From Deltaproteobacteria bacterium (GTDB taxonomy: Bacteria; Myxococcota_A; UBA9042; PHBI01): DNA of 43,830 nt. Each line of letters starts with the position of its first letter. The stretch's first letter is position 1. The position numbers and the translations under genes are program-made. The DNA lies in contig WYBB01000098.1 in NCBI GenBank assembly GCA_011526585.1, positions 1 to 43,830 of the forward strand, read 5' to 3'. Positions 17,405 through 26,310 of this stretch are shown here, piece by piece. The notes below the pieces were generated by a model that worked only from the letters and a program-made list of their open reading frames with translations, searched no databases and was not told the origin of the DNA.

Positions 17405-18823
17405 ATGAGCACCTCACCCGTACGGCAGCTACCCTCCGACTCACCGATCACGCCGGCCCCCGCCGACGAGCCGATCCGGCACCTCAAGCCGCCGGTCGAT
17501 CCCGAGGACCTCGAGCACCGTCGCGTCCGCCGCGACGAGTTCTGGCGCCAGATCCCGGCCTGGAAGGACGTCGATCACGAGACCTTCGCCAGCTACGACT
17601 GGCAGGAGAAGAACGCGATCACCAGCCCGAAGAAGCTCGTCGCCTCGGTGCGCGAGCTGGTCTCGCCGAGCTTCATCGAGGACGTCGAGACCGGCTTCTC
17701 GCTGGCGCCGATGGCGGTGCGCATCAGCCCCTATCTGCTCTCGCTCATCGACTGGAGCGACCCGGTGCACGACCCGATCCGCCGCCAGTTCCTGCCGCTG
17801 GCGAGCGAGATCGAGCCCGACCACCCGATGCTGACGCTCGACTCGCTGCACGAGCAGGGCGACGCGCCGGTGCCCGGCCTCACCCACCGCTACCCCGACA
17901 AGGCGCTCTTCCTCGCGCTCGACACCTGCCCGGTCTACTGCCGCTTCTGCACGCGCAGCTACGCGGTCGGCATCGACACCGACAGCGTCGAGAAGGTCAG
18001 CCTCAAGGCCGACGTCGCCCGCTGGCAGCAGGCCTTCCGCTACATGCGCGAGCGCCCGGAGCTCGAGGACGTCGTCGTGTCCGGCGGCGACGCCTATCGC
18101 TTGAAGCCCCAGCAGCTCCTCGAGATCGGCCACACCCTCCTCGACATCCCGCAGATCCGCCGCTTCCGCTTCGCCACCAAGGGCATCGCCGTCGTGCCGA
18201 TGCGCATCAAGCCCGGCGACCCCTGGACCGAGGCGCTCACCGAGATCGTCGAGCGCGGCCGCAAGCTCGGCAAGGAGGTCGTCGTGCACACGCACTTCAA
18301 CCACGCCAACGAGGCGACCGGCTTCTCCCAGGACGCCGCGCGCGTGCTCTTCGAGCGCGGGATCTACGTGCGCAACCAGACCGTCCTGCAGCGCGGCGTC
18401 AACGACAGCCCCGACGATCAGATCCTGCTCGCGCGCCGCCTCTCCTACCTGAACGTGCACCCCTACTACGTGTACGTGCACGACCTCGTCAAAGGCGTCG
18501 AGACCCTGCGCACCACGGTCGCGACCGCCATCCGCCTCGAGAAGCGCCTGCGCGGCTCGCAGGCCGGCTACAACACCCCGACCTTCGTCGTCGACGCGCT
18601 CGGCGGCGGCGGCAAGCGCGACGCGCACAGCTTCGAGTACTACGATCAGGAGACCGGGATCTCGGTCTACACCGCGCCCGCCGTCAAGGAGGGCCGCCTC
18701 TTCACCTACTTCGATCCGCTCGCCGAGCTCTCGCCCCACATGCGCGCCGCGTGGCTCGACGACAAGCGCCGCCACGAGATGATCCACGACGCGCTCACCA
18801 AGGCACGCCAGGAAGTCATCTGA
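17405..18823 (+). CDS. KamA-family radical SAM protein (lysine 2,3-aminomutase-like)
   Basis: 472 residues. Radical SAM cluster motif C175-PVY-C179-RF-C182 in the context DTCPVYCRFCTRSYAVG, the SAM-binding VVVSGGDA at 223-230, and a PLP-lysine region PTFVVDALGGGGKRDA with K404. These match KamA-type enzymes that move the alpha-amino group of an amino acid to the beta position using PLP and SAM. It is longer than EpmB (about 340), which modifies EF-P, and no EF-P-related gene is nearby. Lysine or glutamate are both possible substrates, and beta-amino acids can serve as compatible solutes. ATG at 17405 follows a weak ribosome site. It is monocistronic, ending 31 bp from the convergent lipoprotein. 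Confidence 0.9.
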   Translation: MSTSPVRQLPSDSPITPAPADEPIRHLKPPVDPEDLEHRRVRRDEFWRQIPAWKDVDHETFASYDWQEKNAITSPKKLVASVRELVSPSFIEDVETGFSLAPMAVRISPYLLSLIDWSDPVHDPIRRQFLPLASEIEPDHPMLTLDSLHEQGDAPVPGLTHRYPDKALFLALDTCPVYCRFCTRSYAVGIDTDSVEKVSLKADVARWQQAFRYMRERPELEDVVVSGGDAYRLKPQQLLEIGHTLLDIPQIRRFRFATKGIAVVPMRIKPGDPWTEALTEIVERGRKLGKEVVVHTHFNHANEATGFSQDAARVLFERGIYVRNQTVLQRGVNDSPDDQILLARRLSYLNVHPYYVYVHDLVKGVETLRTTVATAIRLEKRLRGSQAGYNTPTFVVDALGGGGKRDAHSFEYYDQETGISVYTAPAVKEGRLFTYFDPLAELSPHMRAAWLDDKRRHEMIHDALTKARQEVI

Positions 18824-18854
18824 ATCACGAGGAACTCTTACGCCCCTTCGGCGC

Positions 18855-19562
18855 TCACGGCTCGGACTCGAGGTAGGCGCGCGCCCTGGCGCGCTCCTCG
18901 GCCAGGCCGGGCACGCACGCGCCGGTGAGCACGGTCGCGCGCAGCGCCTCGATCGCGTCGCCGCCTGCGCGGAGTCGCTCGACGAGGGGGTCGACGCACG
19001 CGCTCGGGCAGCACGGCGCGCCGCCGTCGAGCGGGCAGCGCGCGACGGCCTCGACGCAGGTCTCGAGCGGCACCTCGCGCTCTCGTCCGCAGCGCCCGAT
19101 CAGATCGACGCAGTCGCCCCAGCGCGCGATCGGATCGTCGAGGCGCGCGTCGTAGGCGATGGCGATCGTGTCCTCTCCGAGGGTGCGCTCGGCGAGGATC
19201 GGCAGGCCGTCCGGGGTCTTGTCGATGCGCTCGAGGAACTCCGGCGGCGGCACCAGCTCGGCGCGCGGCACCTCACGGCGCTCGAGCGGCGGCGCCGCGA
19301 AAGGTTCGCGCTCAGGCGCGCTGTCGATCGCCGGGGTGGCGTCCCGCGCCTCGGGCTCAGGCGTCAGCGTGTCGCTGTCGAGCTCGCGCGGCGCCGGCTC
19401 CGGGGGCGCGGTCGCGTCCTCGACGATCGGCGCCACGGTGGTCGCGGGCGGTGGCGGCCGCTCCGGCGCCGACGGCGCGCTCGCCACGTCGAGCAGGCGC
19501 GGGTCGGGCGCGGGACAGCCCGCGAGCGCCGCGCCGACCAGGAGCGCCAGCACCGGGCGCAT
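18855..19562 (-). CDS. Putative lipoprotein with cysteine-rich C-terminal half
   Basis: 235 residues. Lipoprotein signal MRPVLALLVGAALAGCPAPD with lipobox LAGC (Cys16). Residues about 17-110 are low-complexity Pro/Ala/Glu, likely an extended envelope-spanning linker. The C-terminal part has eight cysteines, including WGDCVDLIGRCGRE, LETCVEAVARCPL and GAPCCPSAC, which suggests a small disulfide-stabilised domain. No family recognised. The ATG overlaps the stop of the upstream 880-residue exported protein as TGATG, so the two probably act together outside the cell or at the outer membrane. Confidence 0.7.
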   Translation of the reverse strand: MRPVLALLVGAALAGCPAPDPRLLDVASAPSAPERPPPPATTVAPIVEDATAPPEPAPRELDSDTLTPEPEARDATPAIDSAPEREPFAAPPLERREVPRAELVPPPEFLERIDKTPDGLPILAERTLGEDTIAIAYDARLDDPIARWGDCVDLIGRCGREREVPLETCVEAVARCPLDGGAPCCPSACVDPLVERLRAGGDAIEALRATVLTGACVPGLAEERARARAYLESEP

Positions 19563-22204
19563 CACTTCGCCCCCGCGAAGCCGCCGTCCATCGTGCCCTC
19601 GCAGCGCGAGCTGCCCTTCGGCCGCCACATCGACGGCACGCTCTGCAGCGGCACCTGCTTCATCGACCAGCTCTGGGGAAACCAGAAGCGCGCGTAGGGT
19701 CCGGTCTGGCGCTCGCAGCCCTTGTCGCGACAGCGCTCGTTGCGCTCGACGAAGCGCTGCCAGCGCTCGGCGATCGCCTTTTCCCGATATTCGGCGGCGC
19801 CGCTCACCACCTCGCGCTCGGTCAGCGTGCAGCGGTAGTTCTTCCAGTGCCAGAGCCCCGTCGCGGAGGTCTCGAGCAGGACCGCGAACCCCCCGGGGCG
19901 CGCCGCCGCGCACGGCTCGGTGCGGCGCCGGAGCTGCCACGGCGCGCGCACGCCCTTGGCGTCGACGTAGTGCCCGCTCAGGGTGTCGCCGTCGCTCGAG
20001 ACCGTCAGCTCCCCTTCGCCGCGCTCGGCCAGGTTCGCCGACCACCTGAACTTCCAGGTGCGCTCGCCGAGCGTGCCGTCGAGCGAGGCGCGGCCGCCGC
20101 TCGGGTAGAAGACGGTGCCGAGCACGAGCTCCTCGGAGCGCGAGACCTGGAGGCAGCCCTGGGGTGAGTCCCAGGTGCCCGCCGGATCCGCCTCCTCTTC
20201 GCTGCCGCCCGCACAGAAGTCGCGCGCCGCGCGCTCGGCGTCGCCGGCCTTGGACGGATCGAAGTCCCGCCTGACGATCGCGCTGGTACCACCGGCGACG
20301 ATCTCACACAGGGTCTGCGCCGCCTCGTCATCGTCGCTCTCGGACGGCGCGAGCCGCGGCAGCACCGCCTCGACACACGCGTCGCAGGCGTGCGACGCGC
20401 GCCCCTCGCTCTCACGGCAGCGCATCGCCGCCGCGGTGATCGCCGGGTAGTCGTCCTGAAAGCACCACGCCTCGAGGTGCGCGGCGCGGTAGGCGTTGAG
20501 GAAGACCGCCTCCTGCGGGTAGCAGCGTCGCTTTTTGTCCATGCCCGCCGGCGGCCCGCAGAACGCGGTCGCCAGGCAGTCCGCGTCGCTCTCGCAGGTG
20601 GCGGGCACGGGGTGTGGCCGCGCCGACCAGAGCGAAGGATCGCGCTGCTCGTAGTAGCTGACCTGACCCTGGTCGATCAGGTCGGCGTAGGCGCTGTTGC
20701 GCTTGGTGAAGAGCAACTGGCCGAGGTTGGGACCGGGCAGATCGGCCGCCTCGGTCCCATCGGGATCGCGCCACGCGCGCCACATGATCTCGGCCTGCAG
20801 CGCGACGAGATCCATGCGCACCTCGAAGAGCAGCGCCCCGGCCGCGCGCGCCGCGACCTCACCGAGGACGCGCCCCGCGTGCGCGCGCACGATCATGCGC
20901 GCCAGCACCGCCGGGTCGTTGCTGCGGCGCCACGCGGTCACGCCGGTGCCTTCGTAGAGGGTCCGGTTGCTCACGCGCTGGCCCCAGCACGCCGCGCCGG
21001 CCGGATCGAGCCCTGGCGGCAGGCCCGGCGGCGGGGTGATCGGCGTCGGGCTCGCCTGGCGGTGCACGTCGAAGAAGCCCTTGGCGACGCAGTCGAGCAT
21101 GCGCTCGCGCTGCTCGGCGACGTGCTCGCCGTCGAGCAGCGACCACGCCGGCTCCATGCTGGTGCACGCGAGCAGGTAGTCGTCGCCCGCGCCGAGGATC
21201 AGCGCGTCGCCGCCGTGCGGCTTGAAGCGCACCCAGCGGCGCTCGTCGTCGCCCGCGAACGGACCCGGCAGGCAGAGGCGGTCGTGGATCGGGCCCCCGC
21301 TGAGCCCGAGCGTGTTGGCCGCGACCGCGCGCCACCCGTGCTGCAGCCCGGACAGGGCGCCGACCACCATCGCCCCGAGCTGGCCGACGCGCGTGCGCGG
21401 GTAGACCGGCGAGCCCCAGCGCTGCCACATGTGCCCGGTCGACCAGGCGTCGGCGAGGTAGTGCGCGCCGACCGACTCGAAGGCGAGCGCCTGCATGCGG
21501 CAGCTCCCGATCCCGCGCTCGAGGTGGGCGACGATCTCCGGCGCGAGCCCGGCGGCGCGAGCCCGCGGCAACGCCTCGGCCAGCCTGCGGCACGCGCTCG
21601 CCCGCCCGAGCGCGATCGCGTGGTAGTGGCGATAGACCGCCTGCGCCTGCGGCAGGAAGTGCGTCGAGTTCACCGGGCCCAGGTGCGTGAAGTAGGTGTG
21701 GCACGCCTGCACCTCTTCGAAGGTCCCGCGCGCAGCATTGTCGACGAAGCAGTGCTCGTTGCCCGCGAGGAAGTCCGCCAGCGAGTAGCTGACGTCCGGC
21801 ACCTGCGCCATCTCGGCGATCGCCAGCGGCCGCTCGAGTCGGACGAGCGCGGCGCCGGGCGGTGCGGGCACCTGGGTCGCCAGGGTCGGGTCACCGGCGA
21901 CCTGGGCGCGATCGGTGTAATAGGGCGGCAGCGCGTCGCGGCGGAGCGCGACGTCAGACAGGCCCGCACGGATCAGCGCGAGCTCGGCGATGAGCGCGTG
22001 CTCGCCCCACTGTGTGCCGCGTGGCGCCGCGACCCCTTCGGCGCAGGTCTGGAACTCGCTGGCCCGGCAGATGCTGTGGCGGATCTCGCGATCGCGGATG
22101 TCGCCGACGCGGCACTCCGACTCCCAGGCGTGCGCGGGGGAGGCGAACGCGAACGCGCAGGACACGAGCACGGCCCGTGTGATGATCGGCGCTGAGCTGC
22201 GCAT
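19562..22204 (-). CDS. Large exported protein with phospholipase C/S1-P1-nuclease-like metal motif
   Basis: 880 residues. Signal peptide MRSSAPIITRAVLVSCAFAF plus ASPAHA, cleavage near residue 26. Residues 248-258 read HYLADAWSTGH, giving H-x3-D-x5-H, the zinc-ligand spacing of zinc-dependent phospholipase C and S1/P1 nucleases. Other histidines (182, 193, 195, 257-258 region) could be ligands. Later regions carry paired cysteines, and a beta-rich segment (about 640-740, with GTWDSPQGCLQVSRSEELVLG) resembles a small lipid-binding-like sandwich. Fold assignment is inference. I chose the ATG at 22202-22204 because it starts the signal peptide; the open frame upstream runs into the palindromic region. 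It is coupled to the downstream lipoprotein. Confidence 0.7.
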   Translation of the reverse strand: MRSSAPIITRAVLVSCAFAFASPAHAWESECRVGDIRDREIRHSICRASEFQTCAEGVAAPRGTQWGEHALIAELALIRAGLSDVALRRDALPPYYTDRAQVAGDPTLATQVPAPPGAALVRLERPLAIAEMAQVPDVSYSLADFLAGNEHCFVDNAARGTFEEVQACHTYFTHLGPVNSTHFLPQAQAVYRHYHAIALGRASACRRLAEALPRARAAGLAPEIVAHLERGIGSCRMQALAFESVGAHYLADAWSTGHMWQRWGSPVYPRTRVGQLGAMVVGALSGLQHGWRAVAANTLGLSGGPIHDRLCLPGPFAGDDERRWVRFKPHGGDALILGAGDDYLLACTSMEPAWSLLDGEHVAEQRERMLDCVAKGFFDVHRQASPTPITPPPGLPPGLDPAGAACWGQRVSNRTLYEGTGVTAWRRSNDPAVLARMIVRAHAGRVLGEVAARAAGALLFEVRMDLVALQAEIMWRAWRDPDGTEAADLPGPNLGQLLFTKRNSAYADLIDQGQVSYYEQRDPSLWSARPHPVPATCESDADCLATAFCGPPAGMDKKRRCYPQEAVFLNAYRAAHLEAWCFQDDYPAITAAAMRCRESEGRASHACDACVEAVLPRLAPSESDDDEAAQTLCEIVAGGTSAIVRRDFDPSKAGDAERAARDFCAGGSEEEADPAGTWDSPQGCLQVSRSEELVLGTVFYPSGGRASLDGTLGERTWKFRWSANLAERGEGELTVSSDGDTLSGHYVDAKGVRAPWQLRRRTEPCAAARPGGFAVLLETSATGLWHWKNYRCTLTEREVVSGAAEYREKAIAERWQRFVERNERCRDKGCERQTGPYARFWFPQSWSMKQVPLQSVPSMWRPKGSSRCEGTMDGGFAGAK

Positions 22205-22312
22205 GTCTGGAGCATACCGCAACGGCGGCGCGTGCTCCCGTGCGCGGGCTCTTTGGGAGCGTCGACGTCGGGGATGAGATGCGGACGGGGAGGGGCTGTG
22301 GAGGGTGACGGG

Positions 22313-22785
22313 CTGACGCGGGCGTGGACAACCTGTGCGCGGCGTCGCGCTGGCGCGCGGCGCCGCGCACGAGGTTGCCCACACCCGCTCGGAAAACGCT
22401 CCGCTTCGCTGCGCGTTTTCCGCGAGCCCTTGGACAACGCTGCGCTCCGCTTCGCTGCGCTCCGCGTTGTCCACACCCCCCACGAGCCCCTGCGGCGGCT
22501 GGGTATCGAGGGTATGAGGGGTCAATGCCAGCTGTCCAGCGCACACCGCACTCAGGGCTGAGAGGCCTGTCCCACAAGCTCGGCAGTGAATGTGAAGAGA
22601 ACCGTGCACAGACTCCTGAGGGACACCCGCCGCAGGCGGGGCTGTGGGTCCTCGCGGAAAACGCGAATGCGTTTTCCGAGCGGCTCGTGGACAACGCGAA
22701 TGCGTTGTCCAAGCGGGGGTGGGCAACCTCGTGCGGGGTCGACGCGAAGCGGCGAGCCTGCACAGGTTGTCCACGCCCGCGTCAG
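22313..22785. repeat. 473-bp nested inverted repeat with four internal hairpins
   Basis: The outer arms are a perfect 26-bp inverted repeat (22313-22338 and 22760-22785), each holding GTGGACAAC/GTTGTCCAC. Inside are four hairpins: CGGAAAACGC/GCGTTTTCCG at 22390-22422, TGGACAACGC/GCGTTGTCCA at 22431-22473, CGGAAAACGC/GCGTTTTCCG at 22655-22678 (loop gaat), and GGACAACGC/GCGTTGTCC at 22689-22710 (loop gaat). GCACGAGGTTGCCCAC occurs near 22367-22382 and, inverted, near 22718-22733. The centre (about 22500-22620) is unpaired. It lies between divergent genes. TTGTCCACA at 22467-22475 equals the high-GC DnaA box. The origin is unknown: it could be a non-autonomous mobile element, a replication or partition site, or a regulatory region. 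Confidence 0.85.
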
Positions 22786-23021
22786 CCGCGTCAGGACCCA
22801 CGGCCCGCCCGCGTGGACCCCCAAGAAAAGTGCACGACCCCGCATTTCTCGCTTGACGACTTTCGGACCCCGCCACCCGGAAAAGCGCCGGTCGCCCTTG
22901 CAGATCGCCAGAATGCCGCGTCCTCGATCCGCTGACGCATTTAATCAGCCCAACCGACTTCGCGCCCCTCCGGACACCGGTCAAATGCGTCTACGGGGGC
23001 GCCAGGAGGGTGCGCAAACCC
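22786..23021. other. Non-coding stretch before the HNH-like gene
   Basis: 236 bp with no convincing gene. An open frame runs through on the plus strand from the palindromic region, but it is built from the repeat and lacks a ribosome site. A GGAGG at 23005-23009 serves the HNH-like gene. Confidence 0.4.
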
Positions 23022-24836
23022 ATGTGCTATAAGGCCTTCGTGCGACGCGCCATGCCCAACGCCCGACCCAAGCGACTGCTCGCCGAGGCGATGCCACGCG
23101 ACGAGGTCGAGCGCATCGACCAGCGCCTGGCCGCGCTCGGACGCGGCCTCGGAGCGCTGCGCCTCTGGCTCGGCGAGGGGCTCGCGACGCTCGAGGCCAA
23201 CGGCGGCGTCGGCGCGCTCGGCTTCCCGACGCTCGCGAGCTACGCGACCGAAGCGCTCGGGATCACCGGCCGGCAAGCGGCCGACTCGCGCGCGCTCGCA
23301 CGCCGCCTCACGAAGCTGCCCGCGCTCCGGGCCGCGCTGGTCGCCGGCCGCCTCGCCTGGTCGAAGGTCGAGCTCGTCGCGCGCTTTGCCACCCCCGACG
23401 ACGAGGCCGAGTGGGTCGCGCGCGCCGAGCAGCTCACCGTGCGCGCGCTGCGCAAGCTCATCGACGAAGCCAACGACGAGATCAGCGACGACGAGGACGA
23501 GCCCACGCCGAAGTGCACGCTCATGGTGACGGTCGACCGCGTCGACGCGATGGCCTTCGAGCACGCGCGCATCATGGTGCAGGCCGTCGGCGCGCGCGGC
23601 CTCGATGGCGCGGTCGAGGCGATGCTCGCCGAGGGGCTCTCCGAGATCGTCGCGACGGTCCCGGATGTGGATCTGCCCGAGGGGATCTGCGGGCTCTCCG
23701 ACGCCGCGCTCGCCTGGCGTGAAGAGCTCCTGAAGATGCGTCGCGAGGGCGACGAGGTCTGCGAGGCCCAGGGCTTCGACGGCGATCCGGAGGTCGCCCC
23801 GATCGAGATCCACGAACCGGTCTTCCCCGGCGACGCGACCGAGATCGATCACGTGCTGCGAGACCTGGCGAGCGAGCTCAGCGGCCGTGACCTCGAGCTC
23901 GGCCACCTCGCGCGGCGCTCCTTCGAGGCCAACGCCTGGCAACGCCTCGGCTACGCGCGCTTCGAGCAGTACTGCCGCGAGCGCATCGGCCTCTCGGCGA
24001 GCAGCGTCGCCGCGCGGATCTCGCTCGCGCGGCAGGTTGCGCGCTTGCCCGTCGTCGAAGAGGCGCTCTCGGCGGGGCGCATCGGGTATTGCGCGGCGGG
24101 ACTCATCGCGCGGGTCGCCGGCCCGAAGACCGCCGAGGCCTGGGTGGAGCGCGCCGCGGAGCGCACGGTCAAGCACCTGCGCGAGGAGGTTGAGGCGGTC
24201 GAGCTCATCGCGCGCGCCGAGGGCCGCGAGGTCACCAGGATCGGACCACCGGACGAGGCGACGCTCGAAGAGGTGCACGACGTCGAGCGCGCCGTCATCG
24301 CCACTTTGACCGACGGATTCCAAATGTCGGGGAGCGATGAGGCCCCACCCACGCCATCCCTCGCCCAGCGACTCCCGAGCCACACCCTGCGCATGACCGT
24401 CTCCGAGGAGACCGCGCGCTTCTGGCGCATGCTCGAGCGGGTGCACGCGGGGATCTGGACCGGGACCTCGTTCGTCGCCTTCCTCGCGGGCGCGGTGGGT
24501 CGGGCCTGGGGCGGCGCGATCGAGAGGGCGCGCGCTGGCGGCGAGTACGCCGACGTGTACCTGCGCGATCGCTGGCGCTGCCGATCACCGATCTGCGGTG
24601 GCAGGAACGTCACGCCACATCACGTGAGATTTCGATCGCGAGGCGGCGGGGAAGAGCGCTCCAACCTGTTGAGCTTGTGTGACAAGTGCCATCTCGAGCT
24701 CGTGCACGGGGGCACGCTCTCGGTCGTGGGTGACGCGAGCGTCGGCGGCGTGTTGCGCTGGGAGGCGGCGGGGTTCGGCGTGGTCGGCCGGGTTCCCTTT
24801 CCCCGCGCGGCGTCCGGGGGTAGGGTCGCGCCGTGA
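23022..24836 (+). CDS. HNH endonuclease-like protein with internally duplicated DUF222-type domains
   Basis: 604 residues from the ATG at 23022, which follows GGAGG at 23005-23009 with long spacing; ATG at 23052 or GTG at 23010 are alternatives. The C-terminus is an HNH/zinc domain: C520 and C525, HH at 533-534, N548, C553 and C556, H557 (RDRWRCRSPICGG ... LCDKCHLE). Upstream are two related ~110-residue helical blocks: one around SYATEALGITGRQAADSRAL, the other around QYCRERIGLSASSVAARISL. Each is followed by a similar L-P-x(2)-x-A-L-x-A-G-R segment. DUF222/13E12-type proteins with HNH domains are common and often multicopy. Nuclease activity is inferred, not shown. It overlaps pncB as GTGA. 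Confidence 0.85.
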   Translation: MCYKAFVRRAMPNARPKRLLAEAMPRDEVERIDQRLAALGRGLGALRLWLGEGLATLEANGGVGALGFPTLASYATEALGITGRQAADSRALARRLTKLPALRAALVAGRLAWSKVELVARFATPDDEAEWVARAEQLTVRALRKLIDEANDEISDDEDEPTPKCTLMVTVDRVDAMAFEHARIMVQAVGARGLDGAVEAMLAEGLSEIVATVPDVDLPEGICGLSDAALAWREELLKMRREGDEVCEAQGFDGDPEVAPIEIHEPVFPGDATEIDHVLRDLASELSGRDLELGHLARRSFEANAWQRLGYARFEQYCRERIGLSASSVAARISLARQVARLPVVEEALSAGRIGYCAAGLIARVAGPKTAEAWVERAAERTVKHLREEVEAVELIARAEGREVTRIGPPDEATLEEVHDVERAVIATLTDGFQMSGSDEAPPTPSLAQRLPSHTLRMTVSEETARFWRMLERVHAGIWTGTSFVAFLAGAVGRAWGGAIERARAGGEYADVYLRDRWRCRSPICGGRNVTPHHVRFRSRGGGEERSNLLSLCDKCHLELVHGGTLSVVGDASVGGVLRWEAAGFGVVGRVPFPRAASGGRVAP

Positions 24837-26308
24837 GCACGCTGCAAGACATCTACCGCGTCCCGCTCGGTCTCCTGACCGACCTCTACCAACTCACGAT
24901 GGCCTACGGCTACTGGAAGAGTGGCCTGCACGAGCGCCCCGCCGTCTTCCAGCTCACCTTCAGAAAGCTACCGTTTTCAGGTGGTTATGCGATCGCCGCC
25001 GGCCTCGGCCCCGCGCTCGATTACCTCACAAGGCTCTCGTTCTCCGCCGACGACCGCGCCTACCTCGCGACGCTCACCGGCCGCGACGGCCAGCGGCTCT
25101 TTCCCGACGCCTTCCTCGCCTACCTCGGCGAGCTGCGCTTCACCTGTGACGTCGACGCCATCGCCGAGGGCACGCTCGTCTACCCGCACGAGCCGCTCGT
25201 GCGCGTCACCGGCCCGCTCGTCCAGGCACAGATCGTCGAGACCGCGCTGCTCTCGATCATCAACTTCCAGACGCTCGTCGCCACCAAGGCCGCCCGCGTC
25301 GTCGACGCCGCCAGGGGCGATCAGGTCCTCGAGTTCGGCCTGCGCCGCGCGCAGGGGATCGACGGCGCGCTCTCCGCCAGCCGCGCCGCCTACATCGGCG
25401 GCTGCCACGCGACCTCCAACGTGCTCGCCGGCCGCCTCTTCGGGATCCCGGTGCGCGGCACCCACGCGCACTCCTGGGTGATGACCTTCGCCTCCGAGCT
25501 CGAGAGCTTCCTCGCCTACGCCGACGCGATGCCCAACAACTGCGTGTTCCTCGTCGACACCTACGACACGCTCGCCGGTGTGCAGTCCGCCATCACCGTC
25601 GGCCGCCGCCTGCGCGAGCGCGGTCACGAGCTCGCCGGGATCCGCCTCGACTCCGGCGACCTCGCCGATCTCTCGATCAAGGCGCGCGCCATGCTCGACG
25701 AGGCGGGCTTCGCCGACGCCGCCATCGTCGCCTCCAACGACCTCGACGAGACCCTCATCGAGTCGCTCAAGCACCAGGGCGCCAGGATCGGCGTCTGGGG
25801 CGTCGGCACCAAGCTCGTCACCGCCTACGACCAGCCCGCGCTCGGCGGCGTCTACAAGCTCTCCGCGCTCGGCCAGCCCGACGGCGGCTGGGACTTCAAG
25901 GTCAAGCTCAGCGAGCAGCCCGCCAAGGTCTCCATCCCCGGCATCCTCCAGGTGCGCCGCTTCCACGACGGCGCCGGCCCGCACGGCGACGTGGTCTTCG
26001 ACACCACCACCGGCTGCCCCGACTCCCCGACCCTCGTCGACGTCATGGACGCGACCTACCGCAAGACCCTCGCCGGCCCCTACACCGATCTCCTCGAACC
26101 CCAGCTCCACGCCGGCCAGCGCGTCGCGCCCGCGCCCGCGCTCGACGCGATCCGCGCCCGCGCCCACGCCCAGCTCGCCGCGCTCTCGCCCGCGCACCGC
26201 CGCTTCTTGAACCCGCACCGCTACCCGGTCGGGCTCGAGTCCTCGCTCTGGCAGCGCCGCACCGACCTCGTGCTCGCCGCGCGCCGCGCCGCCTCATCGG
26301 AGTCCTGA
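24833..26308 (+). CDS. pncB: Nicotinate phosphoribosyltransferase
   Basis: 491 residues. Hallmarks are LLTDLYQLTMAYGYW at 14-28, the GGYAIAAGL segment, RRAQGIDGALSASRAAYIGG, GTHAHSWVM at 209-217 with the histidines of the active site, IRLDSGDLADLS and GVGTKLVTA. It makes nicotinate mononucleotide from nicotinate and PRPP with ATP (Preiss-Handler salvage). GTG start, overlapping the HNH-like gene stop by 4 bp. The length suits the longer bacterial class. nadE follows after 2 bp, so the pair carries the first and last steps of NAD salvage. Confidence 0.95.
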   Translation: MSTLQDIYRVPLGLLTDLYQLTMAYGYWKSGLHERPAVFQLTFRKLPFSGGYAIAAGLGPALDYLTRLSFSADDRAYLATLTGRDGQRLFPDAFLAYLGELRFTCDVDAIAEGTLVYPHEPLVRVTGPLVQAQIVETALLSIINFQTLVATKAARVVDAARGDQVLEFGLRRAQGIDGALSASRAAYIGGCHATSNVLAGRLFGIPVRGTHAHSWVMTFASELESFLAYADAMPNNCVFLVDTYDTLAGVQSAITVGRRLRERGHELAGIRLDSGDLADLSIKARAMLDEAGFADAAIVASNDLDETLIESLKHQGARIGVWGVGTKLVTAYDQPALGGVYKLSALGQPDGGWDFKVKLSEQPAKVSIPGILQVRRFHDGAGPHGDVVFDTTTGCPDSPTLVDVMDATYRKTLAGPYTDLLEPQLHAGQRVAPAPALDAIRARAHAQLAALSPAHRRFLNPHRYPVGLESSLWQRRTDLVLAARRAASSES

Positions 26309-26310
26309 GC

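Noticed and set aside
17405..18823. EpmB (EF-P lysine aminomutase)
   Set aside because: It is about 130 residues too long and no efp or epmA is adjacent.
22313..22785. Chromosomal origin of replication (oriC)
   Set aside because: DnaA-box-like words are present, but no dnaA, dnaN, gyrB, gidA or parAB is nearby, and the words are part of palindromes. Kept only as one possibility.
22313..22785. CRISPR array
   Set aside because: Repeats are inverted and irregularly spaced, with no direct repeat-spacer pattern and no cas genes.
22324..22935. 203-codon plus-strand frame through the palindromic region
   Set aside because: It is built from the hairpin repeats and has no recognisable domain; repeat structure explains the open frame.
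19562..22984. 1140-residue version of the exported protein
   Set aside because: The extra N-terminal part comes from the palindromic region; a proper signal peptide starts at 22204.
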